Source: Hymenobacter caeli
GTDB lineage: Bacteria > Bacteroidota > Bacteroidia > Cytophagales > Hymenobacteraceae
Assembly: GCF_013294115.1 (NCBI RefSeq)
Contig: NZ_JABSNP010000020.1
Coordinates: forward strand, 20,110 to 84,109
Direction of reading: 5' to 3'
Length of the DNA stretch: 64,000 nt
In this document: positions 14,505 to 23,790 of the stretch, piece after piece
Numbering within the stretch: the stretch's first letter is position 1
Layout of the letters: each line of letters begins with the position of its first letter
Notes under the pieces: generated by a model
What the model saw: only the letters and a program-made list of their open reading frames with translations
Databases searched by the model: none
What the model was told of the DNA's origin: nothing
Program-made: the position numbers and the translations under genes

Positions 14505-15218
14505 CTACAGCTTGTTGACGCGCTGCATCACGTCGCGGGCGTAGGTCTGGCCCACCGGAATGTGCTTACCGTCCACCACCACGGCCCCGTCCTCCACGGC
14601 CTGCACGTGCTGGAGGTTGACGATGAACGAGCGGTGGACGCGCACGAAGCGGGCGGCGGGAAACTTGTCGGCCACGGCCCGCATGGTGCTGTACACGATG
14701 TGCTTGCTGTGGGTGGTGATGATGTGCACGTAGTCGCCGAGGGCCTCCACATAGCGCACCTCGTCGAAATCGACGCGCACGAGGCGGCTGTCCACTTTCA
14801 CGAACGCGAAATCGGAATGGGTCAAGCTTTTGTCGTGCTTCTGGGCCACGGCCAGGGCGTTTTGGGCCGCTTGCAGGAACCGGGCGTAGCTCACGGGCTT
14901 CACCAGGTAGTCGACGACGGCGTGCTCGAAGGCCTCCACCGCGTAGTCCTTGCTGCTGGTGATGAGCACCGTTAGGGGCGGGTGCTGCAAGGTGTCGAGC
15001 AGCTCGATGCCCGAGAGCAGCGGCATCTCCACGTCCAGAAACAGCAAATCCACGGTCTGGGTGCGCAGGAAGTCGGCGGCCGCGGCGGGGTCGGTGAAGC
15101 TGCCGGCCGCGGTTAGGAACGGCGTGTTGGCGATGCAGTTGAGCACAACTTGCACCGATAGGGGGTCGTCGTCAACGACCAGGCAGGTCAGCAGGGGTTC
15201 GGTAGGGGGGGTAGCCAT
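14505..15218 (-). CDS. LytTR-family response regulator
   Basis: 237 aa. Residues 10-125 are a receiver domain: acidic VVDDDP, phosphoacceptor Asp62 in LLFLDVEMP, a conserved TSS around 87 and Lys in DYLVKPV. Residues about 140-237 are a LytTR DNA-binding domain (FAFVKVDSRLVRVDFDEVRYVEALGDYV-type start, RVHRSFIVNL core). LytTR regulators bind short direct repeats upstream of target operons. It is transcribed after the large hybrid kinase gene (58 nt apart), which suggests that the two form one signalling pathway. Confidence 0.93.
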   Translation of the reverse strand: MATPPTEPLLTCLVVDDDPLSVQVVLNCIANTPFLTAAGSFTDPAAAADFLRTQTVDLLFLDVEMPLLSGIELLDTLQHPPLTVLITSSKDYAVEAFEHAVVDYLVKPVSYARFLQAAQNALAVAQKHDKSLTHSDFAFVKVDSRLVRVDFDEVRYVEALGDYVHIITTHSKHIVYSTMRAVADKFPAARFVRVHRSFIVNLQHVQAVEDGAVVVDGKHIPVGQTYARDVMQRVNKL

Positions 15219-15276
15219 CGGAGCTGGGTAGATATATAGCGGTGTTTACCGGGCGAAAGTAGCGCAATCCGGTGGG

Positions 15277-18200
15277 TCAGGCGCGCTCCTGGAGCTGGGG
15301 GTAGAGGGCGGCCAGCTGGGCCCGTACGCTCTGCACCAGCGGCAGGCAGCAAGGCTGGCCGGGAAACTGGGCCGCGCGCTCCAGCTCGTCGAGCTGGGTG
15401 TGCAGCACGGGCACCCCAAAGTACGCCACCTGACCCTTCAGCTTGTGGGCGGCGCGGGCCAGGGCGGGGCCCTGGGCGGGGTCGGCCCCGGCGGCGGCGT
15501 GCAGGAGCAGCTCCAGCGCGGGGGCCTCTTGCAAAAAAGTTTGCACGATTTGGCGCAGAAACGCCTCGTTGCCCCCGGCCAGCTCCTCCAGCAGGTGCCA
15601 GTCGGGGTGCAGCGGGGCCGGGCCCGCGTCGGGCGGCGGCGGAGCAAATTCGGTAGGGGCTGCGGGAGCCGCCTCTGCCCCCAGGCGGCCGGTAAAGTGG
15701 GCCAGGCGGGCGTAGAGCAGGCCCGGGTCGAAGGGCTTGGCGAGGGTGTCGTTCATGCCGGCGGCCAGGGCCAGCGAGCGGTCTTCGGGCAGCACCGAGG
15801 CCGTGAGGCCGATGATGGGCAGGCGCCCCGCGTCGGGGAAGTACTGGCGCAGCTGGGCGGTGGCCGCGTAGCCGTCCAGCTCGGGCATCTGCACGTCCAT
15901 CAGCACGGCGTCGAAGGGCGGGTCGGCGGCCCGCACGGCGGCCACGGCCAGGCGGCCGTTGTCGGCCAGGGTCACCGCCACGTTCCAGGCTTCCAGGGTT
16001 TTGCGGGCCACGAGCTGGTTGAGGGCGTTGTCTTCGGCCACCAGCACGCGCAGGGCGGGCTCGAAGGGCGGCAGCACGCCCACCGCGGCCTCGGGCTGGG
16101 CGGCGGCGGCATCGGCCACGGCGTAGGGCAGGTCGAAGAAAAACTCGGCCCCGTGGCCTTCTTCGCTGCGCACGCCCAGCTGGCCGCCGTGCAGCCGCAC
16201 TAGGTTGCGGGCAATGCTCAGGCCCAGGCCCGTGCCGCCAAACTCGCGGGTGGTGCTGGCGTTGGCCTGCGAAAAATCTTCGAAAATGGCCGTCAGCTGG
16301 TCGGCGGGAATGCCAATCCCGGTGTCGCGCACCGCAAAGTGCAGGAGCGCATGCGTGGCTGGGTGAACGAGGTCGGGGGCCGCCGTGACCGTCAGCGTAA
16401 CGCCGCCGCGCTTGGTGAACTTGATGGCGTTGCCCACCAGGTTCACCAGAATCTGGTGCAGGCGCACGGAGTCGCCGAGCACGGCAGCGGGCACGTCGGG
16501 GGCAATATCGAGGGTGAAAAACAGGTTTTTGCTCGCCACCGCGAACCGGAACAGGGCCGGTAGCCGGCGCAGGGCCTCGGGCAGGCGGAAGGGCACCTGC
16601 TCCAGCGTCAGCTTGCCGGCCTCCATCTTCGAGCTGTCGAGGATGTCGTTGAGGATGACCAGCAGGTTTTGCGACGACGACTCGATGGCCGTGAGGTACT
16701 CGCCCTGCTCGGCGGTGGGGCGGGTGGCGTGCAGCAGGTGGGTGAGGCCGAGCACCGCGTTCATCGGGGTGCGGATTTCGTGGCTCATGTTGGCCAGGAA
16801 CTGCGCCTTGGCCCGGCGCGAGGCCTCGGCCGCGTCGCGCGCTACCACCAAGTCGGCGTTGATGGCTTCGATGTGCGCGTTTTGCCGCCGCAGCTCGCCG
16901 GTGCGCTCCCGCACGGTGCGCTCCAGCACCAGCTTCTGCTGCCGCAACAGCCGCTCACGGCCCCGCACCGCGGCGGCCCCGGCCCCGGCGCTGCCCAGCA
17001 CCAGCAGCCCGGCAAACCACCAGGTGCGCCAAAACGGCGTGCCGATGCCGAACCCCGCCGCGGCCCCCGGCCCCCAGGGCCCGGCGGGCCCCCGCCGGGC
17101 CCGGGCCTCCAGCACGTAGCGCCCCGCGTCGAGGCCGGGGAACTGCGCCTCGGCGGCCGGGCCGGGGTGGCTCCACTCGTCGGCGAGGCCGCGCAGGCGG
17201 TACTGGTACTCCAGGGCCCCGCCGCCGGCCGCCAGGCTCACGCCCTGGAAAGCGAAGCGCAGCCGGTGGCGGCCGGCCGGCAGCTGGCCCAGCGCCCCGG
17301 GCGGGCGGGCGGCCCCGTCCACCTCGGCGGCGGCCAGCACCAGGCCCGGCGGCGCGGTCGCCGGACCGCCCACGGCGGCCAAATCGAGGCGCAGCAAGCC
17401 GGCGCGGGTGCTGGCCCAGGCCACGGCGGGCGGGCCCCCCGCCGGGCCGGCCAGGGCCAGGGGCCCCAGCAGGTCGCGGGCCAGCGGGTCGTCGGGGGCC
17501 GCCAGGGGGGCGAAGGCGTGGGAGCGGGTGTCGAACAGGCTGAGGCCCTGGCGGTGCACCAGCAGCAGGCGCGGCGCGGCCCCGGGGATGGCCGGGGGCA
17601 GGGCCCGCAGGTTGTAGACATAGCCGGTGGCCGTGCTGGGCCCCAAGTGGTAGCGCTGCCACTGGCCGGTAGCCAGGCGGCCGTACAGGCCCTGGCCGTT
17701 GGTGCCGGCCCACACGCGGCCGTCGGCATCCTCGGCCAACGCGTTGACGTCCAGGCTGGTGTCGGGGAGGCGCACGTAGGCGAAGCGGCCGGTACCGGGT
17801 TCGTAGGCCGCCAGGCCGGTGCCGTGGGTGCCCACCCACACCCGCCCGGCGCGGTCGGCCAGCAGGGCGTAAATGCTGTTGTGCAGCAAGCCGTTGGCTG
17901 TGGTGAAGTGGCGTGTGGGTTGGGTGTGGTCGGTGGGCAGCAGGTACAGGCCGTCGGCGGCGGTGCCCACCCATAGGCCGGTGGCGGGCGCGTAGGCCAG
18001 GGCCGTTACGGGACCCGGCGCATCGGCGGAGAGCAGGAACGTAGCCGGCCCGCCGGGCGCGGCCTGCGCCCACACCCGGCCATCGGCACTGCCCAGCCAC
18101 AGCCCGCCGCCAAGGGTTTTCGGTCGCGCCAGCAAAGCCGCGACAGCCCCGGCGATGGGCGGGGCTGGCGTGTGGACCAACTTGGGCCCAGGGCTTTCAG

Positions 18201-18903
18201 TCGTCAGCTTGAAAAATTCTGATCCCACGAACGTGCCCCAAATAGCCAAGCCGTCGGAGTCCGGTAGCGTTACCAAAGCCGGCTGCTTGCCGCTGGGGCC
18301 GGTGGGCGTGGGGCACAACCGCAGGTGCCGGTCGGCGTGCCGCCAGAGGCCCCGGCCGGCGGTGCCGAGCCAGGCGTTGCCGTCGCGGTCTTCGAGCAGG
18401 CAGGTGGGCACGGCACCGGCGGGCAGGTGCAGGGCGTAGCGGCGGCAGTAGCGGCCCAGGCGGGCGGTGTCGACCGGGGCGGGGCCGGGCGGCAGGGCCC
18501 GCAGCGCGGCGGGGGCCCGGGCCCCCGCGGCCCGGGCAAAGCGGCCGCCGGGGGCCGTCTGGGCCGAGTAGCCGCCGGCGTAGTGGCGGGCCCAGAGGCG
18601 GCCGGTGGCGTCCAGGGCCAGGGCCACCACAAAGTCGTCGGCCAGGCCGTCGCGGCGGGTCAGGGTTGCGAAGCGGGTGCCGTCGTAGCGCACCAGGCCT
18701 TCGGCCGTGCCCAGCCACAGGAATCCCTGGCCGTCCTGGGCCAGGGCGTAGATGAACGGCTGGGCCAGGCCCTCGGCGGGCCCGTAGCTGCGCAGAAAAA
18801 CTGATTGGCCGCGAGCCGCGGGCACCCCAAGCAGCAGGGCCAGGACGCAGAGCCACCGGTGGGTCCCAGCGTTAAGCAATAAAGAGCGTAGCAAATAATT
18901 CAC
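15277..18903 (-). CDS. Hybrid two-component sensor with periplasmic propeller, REC and HPt
   Basis: 1208 aa from the GTG at 18903; an upstream GTG at 18987 is unlikely because it lies within the upstream terminator hairpin. After a signal peptide (LCVLALLLGVPAARGQ) come Reg_prop-type propeller repeats (for example GLWVGTAADGLYLL, GRVWVGTHGTGLAAYEPGTG), a Y_Y_Y domain (YQYRLRGLADEW), one transmembrane helix, HisKA with His708 in SHEIRTPMNAVLGL, HATPase (N, G1 DTGIGIP, G2 GTGLGLSIAR), a receiver with Asp1003 (VLMDVQMPELDG), and a C-terminal HPt with His1153 (AHKLKGQ). It senses an unknown periplasmic ligand. Unlike typical HTCS it has no AraC output domain; the adjacent LytTR regulator is the probable partner. 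Confidence 0.9.
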   Translation of the reverse strand: MNYLLRSLLLNAGTHRWLCVLALLLGVPAARGQSVFLRSYGPAEGLAQPFIYALAQDGQGFLWLGTAEGLVRYDGTRFATLTRRDGLADDFVVALALDATGRLWARHYAGGYSAQTAPGGRFARAAGARAPAALRALPPGPAPVDTARLGRYCRRYALHLPAGAVPTCLLEDRDGNAWLGTAGRGLWRHADRHLRLCPTPTGPSGKQPALVTLPDSDGLAIWGTFVGSEFFKLTTESPGPKLVHTPAPPIAGAVAALLARPKTLGGGLWLGSADGRVWAQAAPGGPATFLLSADAPGPVTALAYAPATGLWVGTAADGLYLLPTDHTQPTRHFTTANGLLHNSIYALLADRAGRVWVGTHGTGLAAYEPGTGRFAYVRLPDTSLDVNALAEDADGRVWAGTNGQGLYGRLATGQWQRYHLGPSTATGYVYNLRALPPAIPGAAPRLLLVHRQGLSLFDTRSHAFAPLAAPDDPLARDLLGPLALAGPAGGPPAVAWASTRAGLLRLDLAAVGGPATAPPGLVLAAAEVDGAARPPGALGQLPAGRHRLRFAFQGVSLAAGGGALEYQYRLRGLADEWSHPGPAAEAQFPGLDAGRYVLEARARRGPAGPWGPGAAAGFGIGTPFWRTWWFAGLLVLGSAGAGAAAVRGRERLLRQQKLVLERTVRERTGELRRQNAHIEAINADLVVARDAAEASRRAKAQFLANMSHEIRTPMNAVLGLTHLLHATRPTAEQGEYLTAIESSSQNLLVILNDILDSSKMEAGKLTLEQVPFRLPEALRRLPALFRFAVASKNLFFTLDIAPDVPAAVLGDSVRLHQILVNLVGNAIKFTKRGGVTLTVTAAPDLVHPATHALLHFAVRDTGIGIPADQLTAIFEDFSQANASTTREFGGTGLGLSIARNLVRLHGGQLGVRSEEGHGAEFFFDLPYAVADAAAAQPEAAVGVLPPFEPALRVLVAEDNALNQLVARKTLEAWNVAVTLADNGRLAVAAVRAADPPFDAVLMDVQMPELDGYAATAQLRQYFPDAGRLPIIGLTASVLPEDRSLALAAGMNDTLAKPFDPGLLYARLAHFTGRLGAEAAPAAPTEFAPPPPDAGPAPLHPDWHLLEELAGGNEAFLRQIVQTFLQEAPALELLLHAAAGADPAQGPALARAAHKLKGQVAYFGVPVLHTQLDELERAAQFPGQPCCLPLVQSVRAQLAALYPQLQERA

Positions 18904-18959
18904 CGAATTAAGTATAGCACGTGCGAGCAACGCTGCCGAAGATAACCACGCGACGGCCC

Positions 18960-18995
18960 CAAAAAAGAGGGGCCCGGCGCAGCGCACCGGGCCCC
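18960..18995 (-). terminator. Rho-independent terminator (minus strand)
   Basis: On the minus strand a 9-bp GC stem (GGGGCCCGG / CCGGGCCCC, 18995-18969) is followed by CTCTTTTTT. It lies between the protease gene upstream and the sensor gene downstream and supports the later start codon at 18903 for the sensor. Confidence 0.75.
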
Positions 18996-19142
18996 GTTGG
19001 GCACCTTACCAGCGCCGGGCCGAAATGTCGGGCCCGGGCAAGGGTGAAACGTTCTTTTTTCGTTGGCTCCTGGCTTATCGCCGCTAAAGGTACCCAGCCA
19101 AGCAGCGGACGACCGGCCTAGTTAGGCGTTGGCTAGAAATGA

Positions 19143-19190
19143 AAAAGGGAAGGGCTAAAAGGCATAAAGCCACTTTAACCCTTCCCTTTT
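19143..19190 (-). terminator. Terminator of the subtilase gene
   Basis: AAAAGGGAAGGG (minus strand from 19190) pairs with CCCTTCCCTTTTT about 12 nt away, giving a stem of about 16-18 bp ending in a T run on the minus strand. It lies 40 nt after the stop codon of the protease at 19232. Confidence 0.8.
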
Positions 19191-19231
19191 GAGCAACGCC
19201 TAGCCGGCAGGGGCCAGGCCCTGAAACCGCG

Positions 19232-22200
19232 CTATTGGATCAGGATGCGGCGGGCGGCGGGCACTCCGTTCAGCGGACTGTACACCACGTTGTATAGGCC
19301 CGGGGCCACGGGGGTGGTCAGGAGCTGCTCGGTGCTGGCGGCGGCGGCCGTGAGCTCGGCTTGCCACACGGTGCGGCCCAGCTCGTCGACGAGGCGGAGC
19401 CGGCCCCCGCCGCTCTGGGCGGGCAGGCGCACGTGCAGGGCCGTGCCGGCGGCCGTGGGGTTGGGCCAGGCTTCGAGCCCGGCGGCCGCGGCCGCGCTGG
19501 TGAGCGACAGCAGCTGGTTGCCCACGTTCACGTTGTCCACGTAGAGGTAGTTGCCGTAGCCGTTGTAGCCCGCGAAACGCAGCAGCACGTTTTTGCCCGC
19601 GTAGGGCGTCAGGTCCACCAGCTCCTGCCGCCACTGGCTGGCGGCGGAGGGCACAAAATAGGTGTTTTGGGCGGCCGCGGTGCCCAGGCTGCCGGTAGCG
19701 CCTTTGGCGTAGGGGCGGCCCAGCACGGCCAGCGTGCAGGCGTCCACCACCTGCACCACCAGCGAGTCGGGGCCGGCGGCGGCGGGGATGATGGGCGCGT
19801 AGGCCAGGTCGAAGCGCAGGGTGGGCTGGGCCGTGCTCAGGTTGAGGGGCGGGGTTTGCAGCACGTCGCGCTCGCCCACGTGGGCGTCGGGGGCAAACGG
19901 GGCCCGGGCGGCGCGGGTGCCGGCCCCCGAGCGGCCGATGAGGCCGTCGGCCAGCGTCCAGGCAAACTGGCCGTCGGGGTTTATCACCGCCCAGCCCGCC
20001 GGCAGGCTGGTCGAGGCGTCGAACGTCTCGGCAAAGGGCAGGCCGCTGCCGGCCGTCACCTCGATGCTGACCGTGGACGTGGTGCTGCCGTAGGCGTTGG
20101 CCACGGTGAGGGTGGCGGTGTAAATGCCGGCCGCGGCGTAGGTGACGGTGGCCGCGGCGGTGTTGGCCGTAGCCGGCGAGCCCCCGGGAAACGACCAGGC
20201 GTAGGTGCCGGGGCAGAAAGCGGTTTGGCTGGTGAAGGCGACCTGGCCCCCGGGGCAAATGCGCGCGCGGCTGGCCACGGCCGTGGCCTGCGGGGCCCGG
20301 CCGTACACCACCACGTAGCCGGTGTCCACGCGGGTGGCCGTGCCGTTGGCGTTGCTCACTTGCAGCGTCACGGCGAAGCGCCCGGGGGCGTTGTAGCTCA
20401 CCGTGGGGTTGGGGTTGGTGGCGGTGGCCGGCGTGCCGCCGGCAAACGTCCAGGCCCAGGCAGTGGGCCGGAACAGCGACGAGTCGCGGAAGGCCACTAC
20501 CAGGCCGGGGCAGCCCACCAGCGGCTGGGTGCTGGTGTAGAGCGGTACCGGCGCGGGCGTGGCCGAGGTAAAGGCAATGTCGTCGAAGGCCATGCCGCCC
20601 CGGCTGCTGGCCAAGGTCGCGTCGGACGGGCGGGAGCCGTACTGCTGAAATTTCACCCGCACGTCGGTGCCCAGCGTCAGGTTATTGGCCGTGGCAAACT
20701 GGGTCAGGTTCACCGACTGCGTCTTAAAGGTCGTGGTCGAGCCGGTACCCGTCAGGCTCACCAGCCGGTACCAGGTGGTGCCGCCGTCCACGCTCAGGGC
20801 CACGCCGTCGCCGTTGCTGGAGCCCGTGAACTGGGTGGGCAGCACGTTGTCGGTTTCGGCCGTGAACTTGCGCTGGCGGAAGGTGAGGAGCAGGTCCTGG
20901 CCGGGCGTGTTTTTGGCGTACCACACCGCCTCGTTCAGGCCCTGGTAAGCGGTGGTGGCGGAAAAGGCGTTGTCCATCAGCAGGTACGACGTGCCCGAGG
21001 CCGCGCCCGTGCCGGTGGCCACCTGCACCCGGCCGGCCTTGGTGCTGTTCACGGTCCAGCTCACGGGCAGGGCCCGCTTCTCCAGGTCCTCCACCGCCGG
21101 CGGCGTCACGGCCACCGGGAAGCCGTACACGGCCGTGAAGGCGTCGATCAGCCCGGCCCCGGTGAGGGTACTGAAACCCGTCTGGCCGCCCACCGGCCGG
21201 GCCGTGGCCGCGAGGCGGGCCGCCACCTGGGCCGGCGTCAGGGTCGGCTCCGATTGCAGCAGCAGGGCCGCCACGGCCGCCGCGTCGGGGGCCGCCGCCG
21301 AAGTGCCGAAGAAGTTGGGCAGATTATCGCCTTCGGCGTCCTGGCCGAAAAACGTAGTGTTGCCGCCGTCCACCGATGTAAAATCGGGCTTGGGGCGCGT
21401 CACGGGCGCGGCCAGGGCCGTGCCGTTGGGGTTGAACAGAATGGTGGGGCTGCCCTTGGAGGAATAAGAATCGACCGTGCCCGGGTCGAAGTACGCCACC
21501 GCCGCCACGGCGTTGGCCGCCGCCGCCGCCGCGTGCCCCACCACGGTGCCGCTGTGCGTGAGCCACTCGGTGGGCTGCCCGTCGCTCAGGGCAATGTACT
21601 TGATGCGGGCGGGGTTGGCGGTGTTGGCGCGGCGCACAATCACCAAATCGAACAGGGTGGTGTGCGTCTGGGTCGTGTCGTTGGTGAAGCCCGTGATTTC
21701 GACGGGGGCCTGGTTGCCACGGGCCCCGGTGTTGTTGCTGTTCGACACGTCCACCGTGTCGCCACGCGAGGAGATGATGTAGGCGTCGAGGTCAGTTCTT
21801 ACGCCGGCGGTGGTATAAAACGGGTCGCTCCACTGCAAGGCCACCGTCATGTCGGTGCCCGCGGGCACCGAAAACCGCTGGGCCACGTCGGTGCCGCCGG
21901 CGTTGTTAAAGTTGAGGCGGGCCAGGTTTTTGGCCCCCACCACAAAGGCCGGGGCGTTGTTCTCGTAGCTCTGGTCGGCGTTGTTGCCGGCCGACGAGAA
22001 GTAAGTCACCCCGCGCTGGCTCGTCACTTGCGTTATGGCCTGGGCCACCACGCCGTCCTGGAAGTAGGGCTCGGCGAAGTAGGCAATGTCGTCGACGATG
22101 ATTTTGCAGTTGCCCTTGGCCGGGTCGGCCAGGTCGATGATGTGCTGGGCAAAGTCGGCCTCCGTGTTGTAGGCCGTGCTGAACACCAGCGGGGCCCCGG

Positions 22201-22963
22201 GGGCCAGGTCGTAAATAAGCTGGCACATGGCCCGGCCCTCGTCGGTGCCCTCGCCGTCGCCCAGGTCGCTGAGCACCTGCACGCCGGCCGCCGGCAAGTC
22301 GTTCGAGGCCATGTCGTTGGCCGCGCCCTTCAGCGAGTTGTACGAGTCGCTGAGTATACCCATCCGCACGCCCGCCCCGGTGAGGGCCTTGGGGCGGGTG
22401 GCGCGGGTGCGGGCGGCTTCCAGCACGTAGTCGGCCTGGGTGGTCACGCGGCCGGTGCGCGTCACGGGCCGCCACGCGGGCAGCACGCCCAGCAGGCCCT
22501 GGGCCGCCAGGGCCTCCAGGCCGCCCGCGCCGGGGGCCAGCTGGGCCACCGGCAGCATGCCGTCCACAAAGTGCAAATCGGGCCGGCTGGCCACCACCAC
22601 GAAGCCCCGCGCCTGCAACGCCGGCAGTAGCGCCGCCACGTCGTTGGCCGTGATGTGGACCAGCACGGCGGCCCCGTCCTTGCTCAGGCGCAGCTGCGGG
22701 TGGGCGGCTTGCAGGTTGGCGGGGGTGCTGCCGCGGCCGCTGGCCGTGGCCGCCCGGTACACTTGCTGCAGCTCGGGGCCGAAGCGCGAGTTGGGGTCGG
22801 TGCGCTGGTAAGGGGTGAAAGTTTTGGCCGTGCGCGGGGCCGGAGGCGGGAGGCGGAACGGTGTGCCTTGCTCGGTTTGGGCGCGGGCCCCCAGGGCCCC
22901 GGCCGCCCACACCAGGCCCGCCAATGCCGCCCGGCCGAGGTTGGTAACGTGTCGGAATCGCAT
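19232..22963 (-). CDS. T9SS-exported S8-fold serine protease with PKD domains, His replaced
   Basis: 1243 aa from ATG 22963; signal peptide ends near Ala28 (AGALGARAQ). The protease domain spans about 195-660: Asp206 in RMGILSDSYN, oxyanion Asn327 in TYFSSAGNN, nucleophile Ser555 in FFGTSAAAP. The usual HGTxVA histidine is absent; at that place is DEGRAM (Glu242) followed by DLAPGA, as in a subtilase subgroup with a Ser-Glu-Asp-like site. Beta-sandwich and PKD modules follow (about 860-1010), then a MAM/jelly-roll-like region and a C-terminal T9SS type A sorting domain (EAWPNPTAAGTALHV to RRILIQ). It is predicted to be secreted or surface-anchored and may degrade extracellular protein. Confidence 0.88.
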   Translation of the reverse strand: MRFRHVTNLGRAALAGLVWAAGALGARAQTEQGTPFRLPPPAPRTAKTFTPYQRTDPNSRFGPELQQVYRAATASGRGSTPANLQAAHPQLRLSKDGAAVLVHITANDVAALLPALQARGFVVVASRPDLHFVDGMLPVAQLAPGAGGLEALAAQGLLGVLPAWRPVTRTGRVTTQADYVLEAARTRATRPKALTGAGVRMGILSDSYNSLKGAANDMASNDLPAAGVQVLSDLGDGEGTDEGRAMCQLIYDLAPGAPLVFSTAYNTEADFAQHIIDLADPAKGNCKIIVDDIAYFAEPYFQDGVVAQAITQVTSQRGVTYFSSAGNNADQSYENNAPAFVVGAKNLARLNFNNAGGTDVAQRFSVPAGTDMTVALQWSDPFYTTAGVRTDLDAYIISSRGDTVDVSNSNNTGARGNQAPVEITGFTNDTTQTHTTLFDLVIVRRANTANPARIKYIALSDGQPTEWLTHSGTVVGHAAAAAANAVAAVAYFDPGTVDSYSSKGSPTILFNPNGTALAAPVTRPKPDFTSVDGGNTTFFGQDAEGDNLPNFFGTSAAAPDAAAVAALLLQSEPTLTPAQVAARLAATARPVGGQTGFSTLTGAGLIDAFTAVYGFPVAVTPPAVEDLEKRALPVSWTVNSTKAGRVQVATGTGAASGTSYLLMDNAFSATTAYQGLNEAVWYAKNTPGQDLLLTFRQRKFTAETDNVLPTQFTGSSNGDGVALSVDGGTTWYRLVSLTGTGSTTTFKTQSVNLTQFATANNLTLGTDVRVKFQQYGSRPSDATLASSRGGMAFDDIAFTSATPAPVPLYTSTQPLVGCPGLVVAFRDSSLFRPTAWAWTFAGGTPATATNPNPTVSYNAPGRFAVTLQVSNANGTATRVDTGYVVVYGRAPQATAVASRARICPGGQVAFTSQTAFCPGTYAWSFPGGSPATANTAAATVTYAAAGIYTATLTVANAYGSTTSTVSIEVTAGSGLPFAETFDASTSLPAGWAVINPDGQFAWTLADGLIGRSGAGTRAARAPFAPDAHVGERDVLQTPPLNLSTAQPTLRFDLAYAPIIPAAAGPDSLVVQVVDACTLAVLGRPYAKGATGSLGTAAAQNTYFVPSAASQWRQELVDLTPYAGKNVLLRFAGYNGYGNYLYVDNVNVGNQLLSLTSAAAAAGLEAWPNPTAAGTALHVRLPAQSGGGRLRLVDELGRTVWQAELTAAAASTEQLLTTPVAPGLYNVVYSPLNGVPAARRILIQ

Positions 22964-23136
22964 AGAATGGAATGAAGAAACGATAAGATTTAGGTAGGAT
23001 GCGGACTGGGCCGGGACCCGGCCAATTAACTTCAGCAAAGTACTAAGAATAACGCCAGCCGCGGGCATTTACCGACCAACGCCGCCCCCTCATCGACCGG
23101 TACGGCCCGGCCGAACTTTTTGCCCGGCCCCGGGTT

Positions 23137-23166
23137 TTTGCCCCCATCCGGCGCGGCGTATCTTTG
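23137..23166 (+). promoter_or_regulatory. Bacteroidota-type promoter of the bacilliredoxin gene
   Basis: TTTG at 23137-23140, 18 nt, then TATCTTTG at 23159-23166, a perfect TAnnTTTG box. The predicted start of transcription lies about 37 nt before the ATG at 23210. Confidence 0.8.
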
Positions 23167-23209
23167 CTGAGCGCCGCGTGCGCTTCATTGGTTTTAAATC
23201 TTCCCGATT

Positions 23210-23632
23210 ATGGCAGTTTACCCCGAATACATGGTGGCCCCCATCCGCCAGGACCTCACCGATGTGGGCTTTGAGCAACTCATGACCCCGGCCGAAGTCG
23301 ATGCTTCGCTGGCCGGGACCGAAGGCACCGTGCTGGTGGCCGTGAACTCGGTGTGCGGCTGCGCCGCCTCCAAGGCCCGCCCCGCCCTGAAAATGGCCCT
23401 CGCCAGCGCCGACAAAAAGCCCGGCAAGCTCGTGACCGTGTTCGCCGGCATGGAAACCGACGCCGTGGCCAAAATGCGCGAGCACCTGCTGCCCTACCCG
23501 CCCTCGTCGCCCTGCATCGGCCTGTTCAAAGACGGCGAATTGGTGCACATGATCGAACGCTACCACATCGAAGGCAACGACCTGATGCGCATCGTCAACA
23601 ACCTGCAAGGCGCGTTCGAGGAGTACTGCTAG
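23210..23632 (+). CDS. BrxA/BrxB-family bacilliredoxin
   Basis: 140 aa, the standard size of the YphP/YqiW family. It has a thioredoxin-like fold with the signature CGC motif (Cys49-Gly-Cys51 in VNSVCGCAASKARP) and a conserved C-terminal region (MIERYHIEGNDLM). In Firmicutes these proteins reduce bacillithiol mixed disulphides on proteins; bacillithiol is also made by many Bacteroidota (family knowledge), so a role in thiol redox repair is likely. It is a single-gene unit with its own promoter and terminator. Confidence 0.92.
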   Translation: MAVYPEYMVAPIRQDLTDVGFEQLMTPAEVDASLAGTEGTVLVAVNSVCGCAASKARPALKMALASADKKPGKLVTVFAGMETDAVAKMREHLLPYPPSSPCIGLFKDGELVHMIERYHIEGNDLMRIVNNLQGAFEEYC

Positions 23633-23682
23633 GGGCCAACCATTGCCGCTAATCACTGGGGCAATGCTGCTCACAATTGTTT

Positions 23683-23717
23683 AAAAAGCCCCGCACCCGT
23701 TGGTGCGGGGCTTTTTT
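23683..23717 (+). terminator. Rho-independent terminator after bacilliredoxin gene
   Basis: AAAAAGCCCCGCACC pairs with GGTGCGGGGCTTTTT across a 4-nt loop and ends in six T. It is placed about 50 nt after the stop codon. Confidence 0.92.
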
Positions 23718-23731
23718 ACGTCAGGTTTTTT

Positions 23732-23750
23732 ATTTGGAAAAATTCTAAAT
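23732..23750 (+). promoter_or_regulatory. Operator-like inverted repeat, upstream copy
   Basis: ATTTGGA-N5-TCTAAAT is an imperfect 7-bp inverted repeat with the same layout as GTTTAGA-N5-TCTAAAC at 23791-23809. It ends 5 nt before the -33 box of the TonB-dependent receptor promoter. A metal-responsive repressor of the Fur or DtxR type is a reasonable guess given the gene controlled. Confidence 0.55.
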
Positions 23751-23755
23751 AGAAC

Positions 23756-23785
23756 TTGCCTACCCGATGCGCTTCCTTATCTTTG
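23756..23785 (+). promoter_or_regulatory. Bacteroidota-type promoter of the TonB-dependent receptor
   Basis: TTG at 23756-23758, 19 nt, then TATCTTTG at 23778-23785, a perfect -7 box. The 5' leader to ATG 23896 is about 100 nt. Confidence 0.8.
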
Positions 23786-23790
23786 CTACT

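Noticed and set aside
19361..22630. 1089-aa open frame opposite the protease gene
   Set aside because: It is antisense to a clear signal-peptide protease with catalytic motifs and a sorting domain; long antisense frames are common at this GC content and the translation is low complexity.
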